From: an uncultured Anaerolineales bacterium
GTDB lineage: Bacteria > Chloroflexota > Anaerolineae > Anaerolineales > UBA6663
Length of the DNA: 64,000 bases
Reading direction: 5' to 3'
Assembly (NCBI GenBank): GCA_937952305.1
Contig: CALFZO010000139.1
Span: 62,001-126,000, forward strand
Part shown: piece by piece, positions 20,401-28,530 of the stretch
Layout of the letters: each line of letters opens with the position of its first letter
How positions within the stretch are numbered: the first letter of the stretch is position 1
Notes under the pieces: generated by a model
The model's input: only the letters and a program-made list of their open reading frames with translations
Told to the model about the DNA's origin: nothing
Databases searched by the model: none
Made by a program: the position numbers and the translations under genes

Positions 20401-22824
20401 CGCCTGCTCGATGTCGAAGTCGGCGCGCTTCTTGAAGATCCAGACCGGGGCGTGATCGTAGACGCTGAAAGCCTCTTCGGCCGCCCACAGGCTGTAGTTG
20501 AAGGGATAGTCCGGCCCGAGCGCGGGCACGTCCGGCGCCCGGCCCCAGGCGGCCGTGCCGGTCAAGTCCGAGACCTGCAGGGGGCCGACGGTGATGGGCG
20601 TGTGGAACTGCGCCACCAGGTCATAGCCCAATTGCCCGTCGAACAGCGCGCGGTAGTACGCCATCGTCATCGGGTAGCGGGCCGGCAGGCGCGTCGAGGC
20701 CCAGATCCGGCGCTGGCTCTGCACAAAGATGTAATCGGCCTGCTCCAGATTGGCCAGGTACATCTGGCGCTTGTTCTCGTCGTCCAGCCAGTGGACTTCC
20801 ATGGTCAGGCCGCGGTACAGGCCGCCGTACGGGTCGCGCCCGAACATGCGCACGGGGACGGACTCATCCCAGTTCTCGTTGGTCACCGTCGAGCCGGTCA
20901 CCTGGATCGGGCCGCCCTCCGGCGCGCTGATCAGCAGGAAATAGGCTGTGTCCTGCTCCACCGGCACCGGCTGGGAGAGCACGGCCGAGGCCGGCCCGCC
21001 GCGGGCGTCGCGCAGGTCCGGCGTCACTGCCAGCCGCGCCTCGGCCAGCACCTGCTGCCCATCCGGGTCGGCGGCCACCACCACCCGCAGGACGCCGGCC
21101 TGGTTCGGGTCAAAGGTGTTGCGCGCGCGCGCCACGCTGATCTCGGTCAGCTGGCCGCTGAAACGCGGCCGGTATTCCAGCTGATAGCTCGCGTCCGCCA
21201 TCAACGGCACGCCTTCGGGAAACGCCAGCGGCTCGTTCAGCCCGCTGCCATCCGGCAGAGTCAGGCGGGCGTTGAAGGGGCCGGGGATGTTCTCGTAGAT
21301 CCAGCGCGAGGCCTGCAAGCGGGTGTTGTCGGCGCGGTAGATGCCGGTGTACCCGTAGGCCCAGGCCAGCGTGCCGCCCAAGACAAGGAGCGGCAGGCCG
21401 AAGGCCAGAAGCCGCAGGCCGAGGGCCGGCCAGGCACCGACGGGCGGGTTGCGCCGCCCGGCCTCCGCCGCCAGCCGCCAGACCTCCGCCAGCGCCCAGG
21501 CGGCCAACAGCGCCAGGAAGGGATAGATCGGCAGGAAGTAGCGCACGGACATCACCGCGCGCGTGCCCATGAACAAGAAGAAGCCGCCGACCCAGATCGC
21601 GGGCAGCAGCAGCGGGGCGACATCGCGCAGGAAATGCCGCCCCCAGTCCGCGCGCAGACAGCGCCAGGCGGCCCAGGCCAGGGCGCCCCAGGCCGCCAAC
21701 CCGAACGGCAGGCCCATCCCCCACAGCACCATGTTGACCAGCGGGAAGAGGAGGCGCGGCCGCGCCGTCCACTGCTCGGCCGGCGGGCCGCCGGCCTCCA
21801 GGTTGGACTCCGCCTGCGAGACCGCCAGGCTGTCCAGCCAATCCTGGTTGGGCGTCACGGTGAAGATCGTCGTGTCCCCGGTCTTGGCCCGGAACGACAT
21901 CGGCTGCGTCACCCGGAAGGTGGCCACGCCGACCAGGCCGGCCAGCGCGCACAACAGCACCACGCGCTGCAGCGCCGCCCAGGCCGTGGCCTCCGTCCGC
22001 AGTTCGCGCTGGTGAGCAATGAGGGCGGCCACCAGGATCATGCCGCCCAGCGGCGCCAGGTTGATGCGCGCCGCCACCGCCATGCCGAAGAAGACGCCGA
22101 AGACGAGATACCACGGCCAGGCGCGCCAGCCGGACGACCGGGGCGCGGCGGCCTCGTCCGCGTACGCGCGCGCCGGCCCGGCCGGGAACGCCACGCGCAC
22201 GGCCGCATACATGGCCAGCGTGGTGAACAACACCGCGAAGGTGTCGGACGTCATGAAGTGCGACTGCTGGATCTGCATCACGGCCAGCGCGCTGAGCGCC
22301 GCCGCCATCAGACCGACACGATAGTGAAACAGGCGCGCCCCGATCAGCAGGATCACCAGCAGCGCCAGGCTGTCCACCAGCGCCGAGAACTGCCGCCCAA
22401 ACAGCCGCTGTTCGCGGTAGCCGGTGTTGTCGGTGAGCTCGGCCCCCCACTTCAACAGGATGATCGGCCACTGGCCCCAGCGCATGCGGTTGTCCGGCCC
22501 AGACTCGGTCGGGTTGCCGAACTCGTCGTACTTCTGATAAGGGCTGATGGGCGAGAGGCGGGTGTTGAAGTACTCGGCCAACGACTGCGGCAGCGCCAGC
22601 CGCGTCAGCGTGGACGTCAGGCCGTACTCGTCCGGGTGCAGGTCCGCGTCCTGGCTCCAGTTGGTCCAACTGAAGCGGAAGAAGAGGCCGACGCCGATCA
22701 GCGCGATCAACAGCGCGTCGAAGAGCAGGCCGGCCCAGAAGGCCGCCGGCCGGGGCGTGGCCGCCGGCCGCGGAGGTTCTGGGGCAGTCGGCGTGATGTC
22801 CGGAGGAAGGCTGGGGTCAGACAT
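17476..22824 (-). CDS. Giant fusion: GT39-like membrane glycosyltransferase + DUF2298
   Basis: 1782 aa, at least 30 predicted spans. Residues 1-860 are a GT39-like module: HPDEYGLTST after TM1 carries the acidic motif expected of GT-C enzymes, followed by QQSHFMTSDTFAV, and a soluble beta-rich domain lies at about 500-700. From about 870 a complete DUF2298 module begins: LPDRGYPLAKTVAL, EKPMDFSYFNAVLK, YLNYYYYGF near 1026, FLYADLHAHMIVMPF and SNTWDYPMYM. A separate DUF2298 gene follows at 13072. Around residues 1095-1165 lies a long Ala/Pro-rich cytoplasmic linker. Joining the two activities in one chain suggests that they handle the same polyprenyl-linked glycan. The role is inferred. Confidence 0.85.
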   Translation of the reverse strand: MSDPSLPPDITPTAPEPPRPAATPRPAAFWAGLLFDALLIALIGVGLFFRFSWTNWSQDADLHPDEYGLTSTLTRLALPQSLAEYFNTRLSPISPYQKYDEFGNPTESGPDNRMRWGQWPIILLKWGAELTDNTGYREQRLFGRQFSALVDSLALLVILLIGARLFHYRVGLMAAALSALAVMQIQQSHFMTSDTFAVLFTTLAMYAAVRVAFPAGPARAYADEAAAPRSSGWRAWPWYLVFGVFFGMAVAARINLAPLGGMILVAALIAHQRELRTEATAWAALQRVVLLCALAGLVGVATFRVTQPMSFRAKTGDTTIFTVTPNQDWLDSLAVSQAESNLEAGGPPAEQWTARPRLLFPLVNMVLWGMGLPFGLAAWGALAWAAWRCLRADWGRHFLRDVAPLLLPAIWVGGFFLFMGTRAVMSVRYFLPIYPFLALLAAWALAEVWRLAAEAGRRNPPVGAWPALGLRLLAFGLPLLVLGGTLAWAYGYTGIYRADNTRLQASRWIYENIPGPFNARLTLPDGSGLNEPLAFPEGVPLMADASYQLEYRPRFSGQLTEISVARARNTFDPNQAGVLRVVVAADPDGQQVLAEARLAVTPDLRDARGGPASAVLSQPVPVEQDTAYFLLISAPEGGPIQVTGSTVTNENWDESVPVRMFGRDPYGGLYRGLTMEVHWLDDENKRQMYLANLEQADYIFVQSQRRIWASTRLPARYPMTMAYYRALFDGQLGYDLVAQFHTPITVGPLQVSDLTGTAAWGRAPDVPALGPDYPFNYSLWAAEEAFSVYDHAPVWIFKKRADFDIEQAATLLFGVDLTQVIDQSPRDGTLAPTLMLLPPDLAAIQRAGGTWSAMFDATSLINTSEPVAVAAWYLALLVLGALAFPLAFTAFGGLPDRGYPLAKTVALLVVAWLVWMAGSLRLLPFTRTTIALGFLVLALISAGLAWLQRAALLAYLRAHWRHMLITEAVALALFALMLFIRWANPDLWHPYYGGEKPMDFSYFNAVLKSTYFPPYDPWLAGGYLNYYYYGFVVAGLLTKLLGVMPALAYNLILPMLFSLVGVNAFCAAYNLVEGARRREPPAPRGPEAAPPAIAPEVLAPAPDGPSSEAVALTDGESLALAQAGPAAETVALAEAPAPAVAPVAVTPTIRPASATPNPYLAGVAAALLIVVLGNLGQVRTYLTGFQRAADRAALADSVFGDNGVTATIDGVWRVLSGKAELGIALGSWYWDATRIVPNVNGSGSEITEFPFFTFLYADLHAHMIVMPFTVMAIAWAIAYLQGFGQARRWWESAAVWAIGGLVIGVTRPSNTWDYPMYMALGAAAVLGAHLLGRKPGESWQALALAVGARVVLLVALTLLLYRPFDQWVAVPLTELKQWEGEKTPIEAYLYVHGLFLFCLVTFLVVETGRWLAETPATVLNHLGDWLAPLGVALAALLVCVAIFLYLGVTVVVIALPLLVWAGLVLLRGRAALAPEKRAVVFMLGTGLAVTLFVDVVVLGGDRMNTIFKLYMQVWMLFSIAAAAALAWAWAAQPRWPVAWRSGWSAVLVVLVAAAALYTVTAAGAKMRDRFIAYAASPEGAGCQPIPGMALPYTQGAPADEQPRGLNGLAYMTVSAYCDKGFFLPLAYDYDAIRWLQANVQGSPVIVEAQTFDLYRLSSRYAWNTGLPNVVGWDWHQRQQRGAGPTGFITERGVQVTEFYLTVDEAAAEEFLREYDVRYIIVGPMERAYYPDTGLAKFETLAAAGRLERVYTNPGVTVYAVPAPPADQGERVPFDAAETSWVK

Positions 22825-22865
22825 ACCGATGGTTTGACAGGCTGCGTCCAGGCGGCGGCGGGCCG

Positions 22866-25199
22866 TCAGGGCGTCTGGGCCGGGTTGATCTCACCCTGCG
22901 ACTGGGCCGGCACAAAGAACACCACAAAGTCCCGGTACGGCCGGGGCGAGTAATAGACGGAGGCCGTGCCATCGGGATACAGGCGGCGCAGTTCCGGCAG
23001 CGTCGGGGGCTCGCCATCCGGGCGCGGGTTCTGGGTGTCCTCGACATTGAGGATGAACAGCTTGGCGCGCGGGTCGGCCGTGGTGGCCGCCAGGTCATTC
23101 AACTGGATGGCGTAATCCTTGTAGATCTGGCCGGCGTACATGCCGGCGGCGCGCGTATCCACCCAGAACGGGTACGGCCGCACCCAGGCCGTGTCGAACG
23201 AGCCGACGGTGGTGGCGAAACTGCGGATGACGGCGCCGATCTCAGACGCGTTCTGGGCGTTGCCCACGTACTGGGCCGGATACTCTTCGAAGTACATCTG
23301 CCGGTTGAGGCCGAAAGCGCCGCCCAGCACCACCAGCAGTGTGAGGGCGGCGGCGCCCGCGCCGGCGGCGCCCAGCCGGTTCCAATTCACACGCCGGACC
23401 AGCAGCCAGAGCGGGTAAGCCGCCAGCATGAAGATGAGCGGGATCGCGCCGCCAGTCCGCACCACGGACGGGTTCTCGACCGGATAAGCCAGCGACAACG
23501 TCGACGGCAGCATCAGGATCGGCACCAGCCACAGCAGCGCTCCGGCCCGCCACTCCCGGCGCAGGATCAGGCGCGCCAGCGTGTAGCCGGCGCCCAGCAC
23601 CAGCAAAGCCCCGGAAAACGCGTCCAGCACTGGCCGGCCGGGGAGCGTGTTTACCCAGACCTGGTCACCCTGCCAGTTGAACATGCGCAGGGCGTTCCAG
23701 TTGTTCTCCAGGAAGATCAGCAGCGGCGAACCGACCACCGCGTTGTCGGCGTCGCCCAGCCGCGAGGCGGTCCGGTACCAGAACAGGTCCGGTTGATCCA
23801 CCGAGAACCGCAGCAGCGGCAGGAACACGACCAGGGCCGTGAGCGCCAGCAGCAGCAGGTTGGCCAGCGTCGCCAGACGCCGGCCGCGCGCGGCCGGCCA
23901 GAGCAGCGCCCAGCCCACCAGCGCCACCACGGCCACCGGCAGGATACGGATCGGGCTGTACCCGTACAGGCCGGCGCCCAGGAACAGCCCGGCCAACAGG
24001 AAGTCGTTGCGGGTGCCGCGCTGCAGGGCCCGGAAGACGTGATACAGCACCGGCGCCACAAAGACCGGGTAGAGCGGGAAGCGCAGCCCGACGCGGCTGA
24101 TGGCCGTCGCCCAGAAGCTCACGGCCACCAGAAGCGTGGCCAGCAGCGCGAAGGTGCTGTCTTCCAGCTCGCGCGCCAGCAGGAACACGTAGGGCAGCGT
24201 CAGCAGGCCGATCAGCGCGGTGCCGATTTTGAGCGAGAGGTAGCTCACACCCGTGCCCAGCAGGCCGCCGATCCAGGCCGTCCAATAGAATTGCAGCGGC
24301 TCGCGGCCGGTATTGCGTTCGAAGAAGAGCTTGGTCTGGTGGCCCAGCACCAGGTCGGCCACATCCAGCAGTTTCTCGGCGTGGTCAGACGTCATCTCCG
24401 GCGGGATGACGTCGATCTGGGCCAGCCGGAAATACGCGCCCACCGTCAGGATGCCCAGCAGCGCCAGCATCGTCCACGTGACCCGCACCCAGGCCGCGCC
24501 CGAGCGCAGCCCAGCACCCGCCTGCCCCAGCCTGGCCCGGATCCCGTCGAAGGAATAGGTAGCCCCCAACCAGGCGACCACCGCGGCCAGCCAGGCGGCC
24601 ACGTTCAGAGTCGTGAAGCGGTTCTCGGTGGCCGTGAAGAAGGCCAGCCCGCCGAAGAGCCCGGCGGCCGCCAGCCAGGGCAGCCGGAACGTCAGCGGCC
24701 GGGCCTCCGCCACGGCGAAGTCGGCCGGGGGCGGCCACAGCTTCTCGCGCCAGACCACCAAGCCGAAGGCGGCCAGGCCGAGCGCGTAGAAGACCAGGCT
24801 CCAGGTGAGGTTCTCCGGCTGGTTCGAGAGGCCGATCTGGCCCAGGATCGGCAAGATGAGGGCGGCCGGCAGGCGCAAAGGCGCCAGCCAGGCGAGCGGA
24901 TTCGCCGCGGCCGGGCTGGCCGGCGGGGCTTCCAGGCTGGGCCGCGCCGGGCGTTCCACCGGGGCGATCGGCACTGGCGTCCACGTGTTGGGGCCGCGCA
25001 CGGCCAACCCCCACACCGCCAGCCCAATCGCCAGCGCCACCAGGAAGAAGCCGGCGCCGCTGCCGGCGACAAGCCACAGATAGAGGCCCCAGACTGCGGC
25101 CAGGCCGGCCAGCCCGAAGCGAAAGAGGCGCTGCAGCGGCGGCTGCACCCAGTGCGCTTTCAGCCAGTCCAACAGTGACGGCGGCGGGGCGTCGTTCAT
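22866..25199 (-). CDS. GT39-like membrane glycosyltransferase
   Basis: 777 aa. About six N-terminal spans (1-215) precede a GT-C core whose first extracytoplasmic loop has EMTSDHAEKLLD, the acidic motif of this superfamily. ERNTGREPLQFYW and a run of spans follow, then a soluble C-terminal domain (about 640-777). Similar proteins are common in Chloroflexi genomes next to DUF2298 genes. Sugar donors are expected to be polyprenyl-phosphate-linked. The gene is 41 nt upstream of the giant fusion and 15 nt downstream of the methyltransferase. Confidence 0.75.
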   Translation of the reverse strand: MNDAPPPSLLDWLKAHWVQPPLQRLFRFGLAGLAAVWGLYLWLVAGSGAGFFLVALAIGLAVWGLAVRGPNTWTPVPIAPVERPARPSLEAPPASPAAANPLAWLAPLRLPAALILPILGQIGLSNQPENLTWSLVFYALGLAAFGLVVWREKLWPPPADFAVAEARPLTFRLPWLAAAGLFGGLAFFTATENRFTTLNVAAWLAAVVAWLGATYSFDGIRARLGQAGAGLRSGAAWVRVTWTMLALLGILTVGAYFRLAQIDVIPPEMTSDHAEKLLDVADLVLGHQTKLFFERNTGREPLQFYWTAWIGGLLGTGVSYLSLKIGTALIGLLTLPYVFLLARELEDSTFALLATLLVAVSFWATAISRVGLRFPLYPVFVAPVLYHVFRALQRGTRNDFLLAGLFLGAGLYGYSPIRILPVAVVALVGWALLWPAARGRRLATLANLLLLALTALVVFLPLLRFSVDQPDLFWYRTASRLGDADNAVVGSPLLIFLENNWNALRMFNWQGDQVWVNTLPGRPVLDAFSGALLVLGAGYTLARLILRREWRAGALLWLVPILMLPSTLSLAYPVENPSVVRTGGAIPLIFMLAAYPLWLLVRRVNWNRLGAAGAGAAALTLLVVLGGAFGLNRQMYFEEYPAQYVGNAQNASEIGAVIRSFATTVGSFDTAWVRPYPFWVDTRAAGMYAGQIYKDYAIQLNDLAATTADPRAKLFILNVEDTQNPRPDGEPPTLPELRRLYPDGTASVYYSPRPYRDFVVFFVPAQSQGEINPAQTP

Positions 25200-25214
25200 C
25201 GTGTGCGGCGGCGC

Positions 25215-26039
25215 TCAGGCCGCCTCTCCGCGGCGGTGGGTGATGAAGAACAGGTAAGCGCCCTGCTCCGGCAGAGGCTCCTCATAGAAGGGCCGCAGCA
25301 GGCGTTCGGTCAGCACCAGGTTGGCGCGGGTCGGCGCCAGGAGCCAGCGCCCGGTGAGCGCATGGGCCACGGCCGCTGGCAGGCCGAAGTAGTGGCCCCA
25401 CTCCAGCGCGCGCAGCGCGCCGGCTGAGAAGTAATACCAGTAACGGTCGATGGCGAAGCCGGCGCGCGCCAGCCGCGCCTCCCAGACCGCCGGGCTGTCG
25501 CAATGGTGGTGGCGCGAGATGCGGTTGAAGAAGTTTTCATAGGCGGCGGCCAGCGGCCGCAGGCCCACCTGCCGCAGCGCGCCCGACACTGACAGGAATT
25601 CCAGGAAGTGGTCGCTCGGTGTGCAGAAGATGAAGGGCGCGCCCGGACGGAGCACGCGGGCCAGGTCCTTCAGCACCGTGTCCAGGTCCGGGATGTGCTC
25701 GAGCACGGAGTTGCTGACGGCGCTGGCGAAGTGCCCGCTCGGAAACGGCAGGTCCGCGCCGCTGGCCTGGACCAGGCCGCCGTAAGCGGTCGGCCGCAGG
25801 CGGCGCGCCTCGCGCAGCGGCGGCGTCCAGGGGTCCACGCCCACATCCAGCGGGCGGCGGAAGGCTACCGACGCGAAGTGCGCGTCGCCGCAGCCCAGAT
25901 CCAGGACCGGCTCCGGCAGCGTGATCGTTTCATAGAAGCGCGCCTCCACCGCCCGCAGCAGGCCCCGGAAGGCCGGCAGGTCTTTGAGGTTGCGCCAGAG
26001 CAGGTCGTCACGAGTCGCCTCGTCGATGGCGGAAGTCAT
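25215..26039 (-). CDS. Class I SAM-dependent methyltransferase
   Basis: 274 aa. Motif I is VLDLGCGDAHFA, with an acidic residue ending strand 2 (VGVDPWTPP). VSNSVLEHIPDLDTVL is the usual motif IV/V region of the UbiE/Methyltransf_11 group. The C-terminal hydrophobic segments (FSAGALRALEWG and the part that follows) may touch the membrane. Its position at the head of the glycosyltransferase run suggests methylation of a glycan or lipid-linked intermediate, but the substrate is not readable. A 212-nt upstream gap probably holds the promoter of the run. Confidence 0.85.
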   Translation of the reverse strand: MTSAIDEATRDDLLWRNLKDLPAFRGLLRAVEARFYETITLPEPVLDLGCGDAHFASVAFRRPLDVGVDPWTPPLREARRLRPTAYGGLVQASGADLPFPSGHFASAVSNSVLEHIPDLDTVLKDLARVLRPGAPFIFCTPSDHFLEFLSVSGALRQVGLRPLAAAYENFFNRISRHHHCDSPAVWEARLARAGFAIDRYWYYFSAGALRALEWGHYFGLPAAVAHALTGRWLLAPTRANLVLTERLLRPFYEEPLPEQGAYLFFITHRRGEAA

Positions 26040-26251
26040 GTTTGTTCAGCAGATTTGTAGCAAGCCGGAGATGGAAAACCGGACTCGGGTCTCACGCACC
26101 AGCACGGCCGGCAGGGCTCGCTCTACCCAGAGCGCCCGCAACGCCACGACTTGGAGGCCCAGGCGTGGTCAACCCTCGGCAGCCCATCCCAAGTTATACA
26201 CGGATGCGCGCCAATTTTCTCACGCCCCAGGGTTGACAGAAAGGCCGGTCC
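26040..26251 (-). other. Intergenic region heading the 14-gene minus-strand run
   Basis: No ORF or RNA gene is convincing here. On the minus strand a -10-like TATAAC lies at 26193-26198 without a good -35. It is the only gap above 41 nt between 4360 and 27412 on this strand, so the promoter for the downstream genes is expected here. Confidence 0.4.
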
Positions 26252-27412
26252 TCACGGCGCGGTTTTGGATTTGAGCAGCGCCGCGAAGAGCGCCTCGTAG
26301 CGCGCGGCCGTGGTCGCCGGGCTGAACTGCTCCGCGATCGGGCCGCGCGGGCGCACGAAACGCGCCCGGTCCGCCAGGATGGTCAGCAGCGCCTCGGCCA
26401 ATTCGCCGGACGCCTTGGGCGGCACGGTCAAGCCCATACCCGTCATTTTGCTGGGCATGCGCACGCCCGGCAGCGCGCTGGCCACGGTCGGCGTGCCGCA
26501 CAGCGCCGCCTCGATCTGCACCAGCCCGAAGGTCTCGGTGCTGTTGATGCTGGGCAGCACGTGCACGTCGCAACTGGCGAAGAAGACGGCCATCTGCTCG
26601 GGCGTCAGCGTGCCCACATGCGTGTAGTGCTGACGATAGCGCTCCACCAGCGGCTCGATCTTGCGCCGGTACTCGCTCTCGCCGATGGCTTCGCGCGGGC
26701 CGGCGTGCAGGACCAGGGCCTGCGGATAGCGCTCCAGGACGGCCGGCAAGGCCTCAAACAGATACTCCACGCCCTTTTCGGCCGCCAGGCGCACCGCCAG
26801 GCCGATGACCGGGCCGCGGCCGGCCAGGCCGTGCTGCGCGCGGAAGGCGGCCAGCGCGTCCGGGTCCGGCGCCGGCATCTCCACCGGCGGCGGGATGACC
26901 TCGAGCTTGTCCAGGTAGCGCGGCAGGAAGCGCGAGTGGCGGGCGAAGTCCTCGGTGTAGGCCACCACCCGGTGAGACAGCCCGGCGACGATGTGGTTGC
27001 TGGTGTCGGACAGGAGGTTGACGAAGCGGTTCAGCGGCGTGGGCGGCAGGATCAGGTCGGAGTGGTAGGTGGTCACCACCGGCCGCTGGGAGAGGCGGCC
27101 GCGCAGCGCGATGCCGGCGGCGTCCTCCTGCGGCAGGTGCAGGCTGAGCACGTCGTGCTGCGGCACCAGCTGCGTGGCCAGCCAGCCGATCTTGGGCATG
27201 ATCACGCCCTTGCTGATGCGCGCAACCACGGGCACCCGGACGATGTGGACGCCGTGGCTGGTCTCGCGCTCCGGCAGGGTGCGGTCATACTGCGCGGTCA
27301 GGACGGTGACCGAGTGGCCGCGCGTCACCAGGGCACGCGCCAGCCGCTCCACATAGATGGTCAGCCCGGAGACGTGCGGGCGGTAGTAGGTGAGGGCGAT
27401 GAGGATTTTCAT
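26252..27412 (-). CDS. GT4-family glycosyltransferase
   Basis: 386 aa with the GT-B fold. The N-terminal domain begins MKILIALTYYRPHVSGLTIY, with the Gly-rich donor loop of GT4 enzymes. The C-terminal domain has RLAAEKGVEYLFEAL and the EX7E motif in STETFGLVQIEA, which contacts the nucleotide sugar. It works in the cytoplasm, probably on a membrane lipid or lipid-linked acceptor. The flippase-like gene starts 33 nt upstream, fitting synthesis plus translocation of a glycolipid. It has normal length and no oddities. Confidence 0.93.
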   Translation of the reverse strand: MKILIALTYYRPHVSGLTIYVERLARALVTRGHSVTVLTAQYDRTLPERETSHGVHIVRVPVVARISKGVIMPKIGWLATQLVPQHDVLSLHLPQEDAAGIALRGRLSQRPVVTTYHSDLILPPTPLNRFVNLLSDTSNHIVAGLSHRVVAYTEDFARHSRFLPRYLDKLEVIPPPVEMPAPDPDALAAFRAQHGLAGRGPVIGLAVRLAAEKGVEYLFEALPAVLERYPQALVLHAGPREAIGESEYRRKIEPLVERYRQHYTHVGTLTPEQMAVFFASCDVHVLPSINSTETFGLVQIEAALCGTPTVASALPGVRMPSKMTGMGLTVPPKASGELAEALLTILADRARFVRPRGPIAEQFSPATTAARYEALFAALLKSKTAP

Positions 27413-27426
27413 GGCAGACCAAAGCC

Positions 27427-27482
27427 AGGGACGACCGATGGAGCGCTAACCGGAAGCCCCCGTCATCCGTCGGTCGTCATTC
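27427..27482. repeat. Palindromic heptad repeat at the end of the flippase-like gene
   Basis: GACGACCGA near 27432 pairs with TCGGTCGTC near 27470. On the minus strand the right arm runs as 7-mers GTTGACG, AATGACG, ACCGACG and GATGACG. It overlaps the last codons of the 27446 gene (…TNDDRRMTG) and might also act as a transcription terminator. Confidence 0.5.
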
Positions 27483-28468
27483 GTCAACACCCCCCGCGCC
27501 GAGGCGGCCAGGTGGCCGAGGGACTCGCCTTCCTGCGCCAGCGCCCAGGCGCCGAGCAGGCTGCTGAGGCCATAGTTGGCGACGTGATGGGCGGCGGCGA
27601 TGCTGAACGCCAGCCCGCCGGTCACCCCGAAGACGCCGAGAGCGGCCACGCCGGCCGCCTGCCAGACGCCGATGTTGCCGGGCGCGGACGGCACGGCGAT
27701 GCTCAATCCGGTGACGACCAGCAGGAAGAAACCCATCGTGGGGCTGGCCGCCGGCAGAAAGACCAGCAGCAGCAGCCAGGCGCTGAAGCCCGCGCACACC
27801 CAGGCCGCGGCCGAATACGTAGCCGCCGTCAACAGGCGGCGCCGGTCGTGCAGCGCGTCCAGGCCGTCCACAAAGGAATGAAACAGGTCTTCCAGGCGCT
27901 GGGCCTGGCCCCACAGGCGCGCCAGCAGGCCCACCCCCCAGCGCACCAGACGCAGCAGCCAGGCCGGCTTGCGCGCGACGACAAACAGCGCGGCCAGCGC
28001 CAGCACCGGCACCAGGAACACGAGCGCCAGGGCCAGCCGGCCGCCCAGCAGGCCGGTCACCAGCGGCAGGAAGGCGGTGAGCATGCCCGCGATCATGCAC
28101 AGATCGATGACGCGCTCCACCAGCACAGACGAGAGCGCCTGGGCCGTCGTCAACTGGCGGGTGCGGCTAATCAGGTAGGCGCGGCCGACCTCGCCCAGCC
28201 GGAACGGCAGGACGTTGTTCAACAGGTAGCCGGCATTCAAAGCGCGGAAGACCCGGCCAAACGGCAGCGCCCGGCCCAGGATCGTGCGCCAGCTCAGCGC
28301 CCGCGCCGCCTGGCCGAGCAGGATCAGGCCCAGGGCCGGCAGGGCGTACATGTAGTTGGCGCCGCGCAGCGCCGCGCTGACCTCGGCCAGATGCACATCG
28401 CGCAGCGCCCAAACCAGGGCCACGAGGCTGATCAGCAAGCCGACGAGCCACTGCAGATTACGGCGCAT
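27446..28468 (-). CDS. Lysylphosphatidylglycerol-synthase-TM/AglD-like membrane protein
   Basis: 340 aa with about eight spans, of the UPF0104/'flippase-like' family. The family markers are LSWRTILG, LNAGYLLNNVLPFRLGEVGRAYL (a polar re-entrant segment; Asn-Asn and Arg-x-Gly-Glu) and PSAPGNIGVWQAA near the C-terminus. Relatives are the membrane half of MprF, which translocates lysyl-PG, and archaeal AglD-type proteins. No soluble synthase domain is present. It pairs with the GT4 gene 33 nt downstream. The last codons lie in a heptad repeat, so the natural C-terminus may have been altered by that insertion. Confidence 0.88.
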   Translation of the reverse strand: MRRNLQWLVGLLISLVALVWALRDVHLAEVSAALRGANYMYALPALGLILLGQAARALSWRTILGRALPFGRVFRALNAGYLLNNVLPFRLGEVGRAYLISRTRQLTTAQALSSVLVERVIDLCMIAGMLTAFLPLVTGLLGGRLALALVFLVPVLALAALFVVARKPAWLLRLVRWGVGLLARLWGQAQRLEDLFHSFVDGLDALHDRRRLLTAATYSAAAWVCAGFSAWLLLLVFLPAASPTMGFFLLVVTGLSIAVPSAPGNIGVWQAAGVAALGVFGVTGGLAFSIAAAHHVANYGLSSLLGAWALAQEGESLGHLAASARGVLTNDDRRMTGASG

Positions 28469-28530
28469 AGCGGACGAAAGACTGCGGACGAAGGACGACC
28501 TCTCTCGTCATCCGCCGCTCGTCAATCCTC
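28467..28530. repeat. Palindromic heptad repeat between lepA and the flippase-like gene
   Basis: On the minus strand GATTGAC, GAGCGGC and GGATGAC 7-mers, a short centre, then TCGTCCT, TCGTCCG, CAGTCTT and TCGTCCG. This is again the approximate inverse. It spans the end of lepA and the start codon region of the downstream gene. Confidence 0.55.

Noticed and set aside
19459..22953. Very long open frame on the plus strand (over 1100 codons), and similar ones at 56295-59252 and 15725-17641
   Set aside because: They lie antisense to clearly coding GT39/DUF2298, ileS and M14 genes. Their products are Gln/Arg/His/Gly-rich with no motifs, the usual shadow of high-GC genes.
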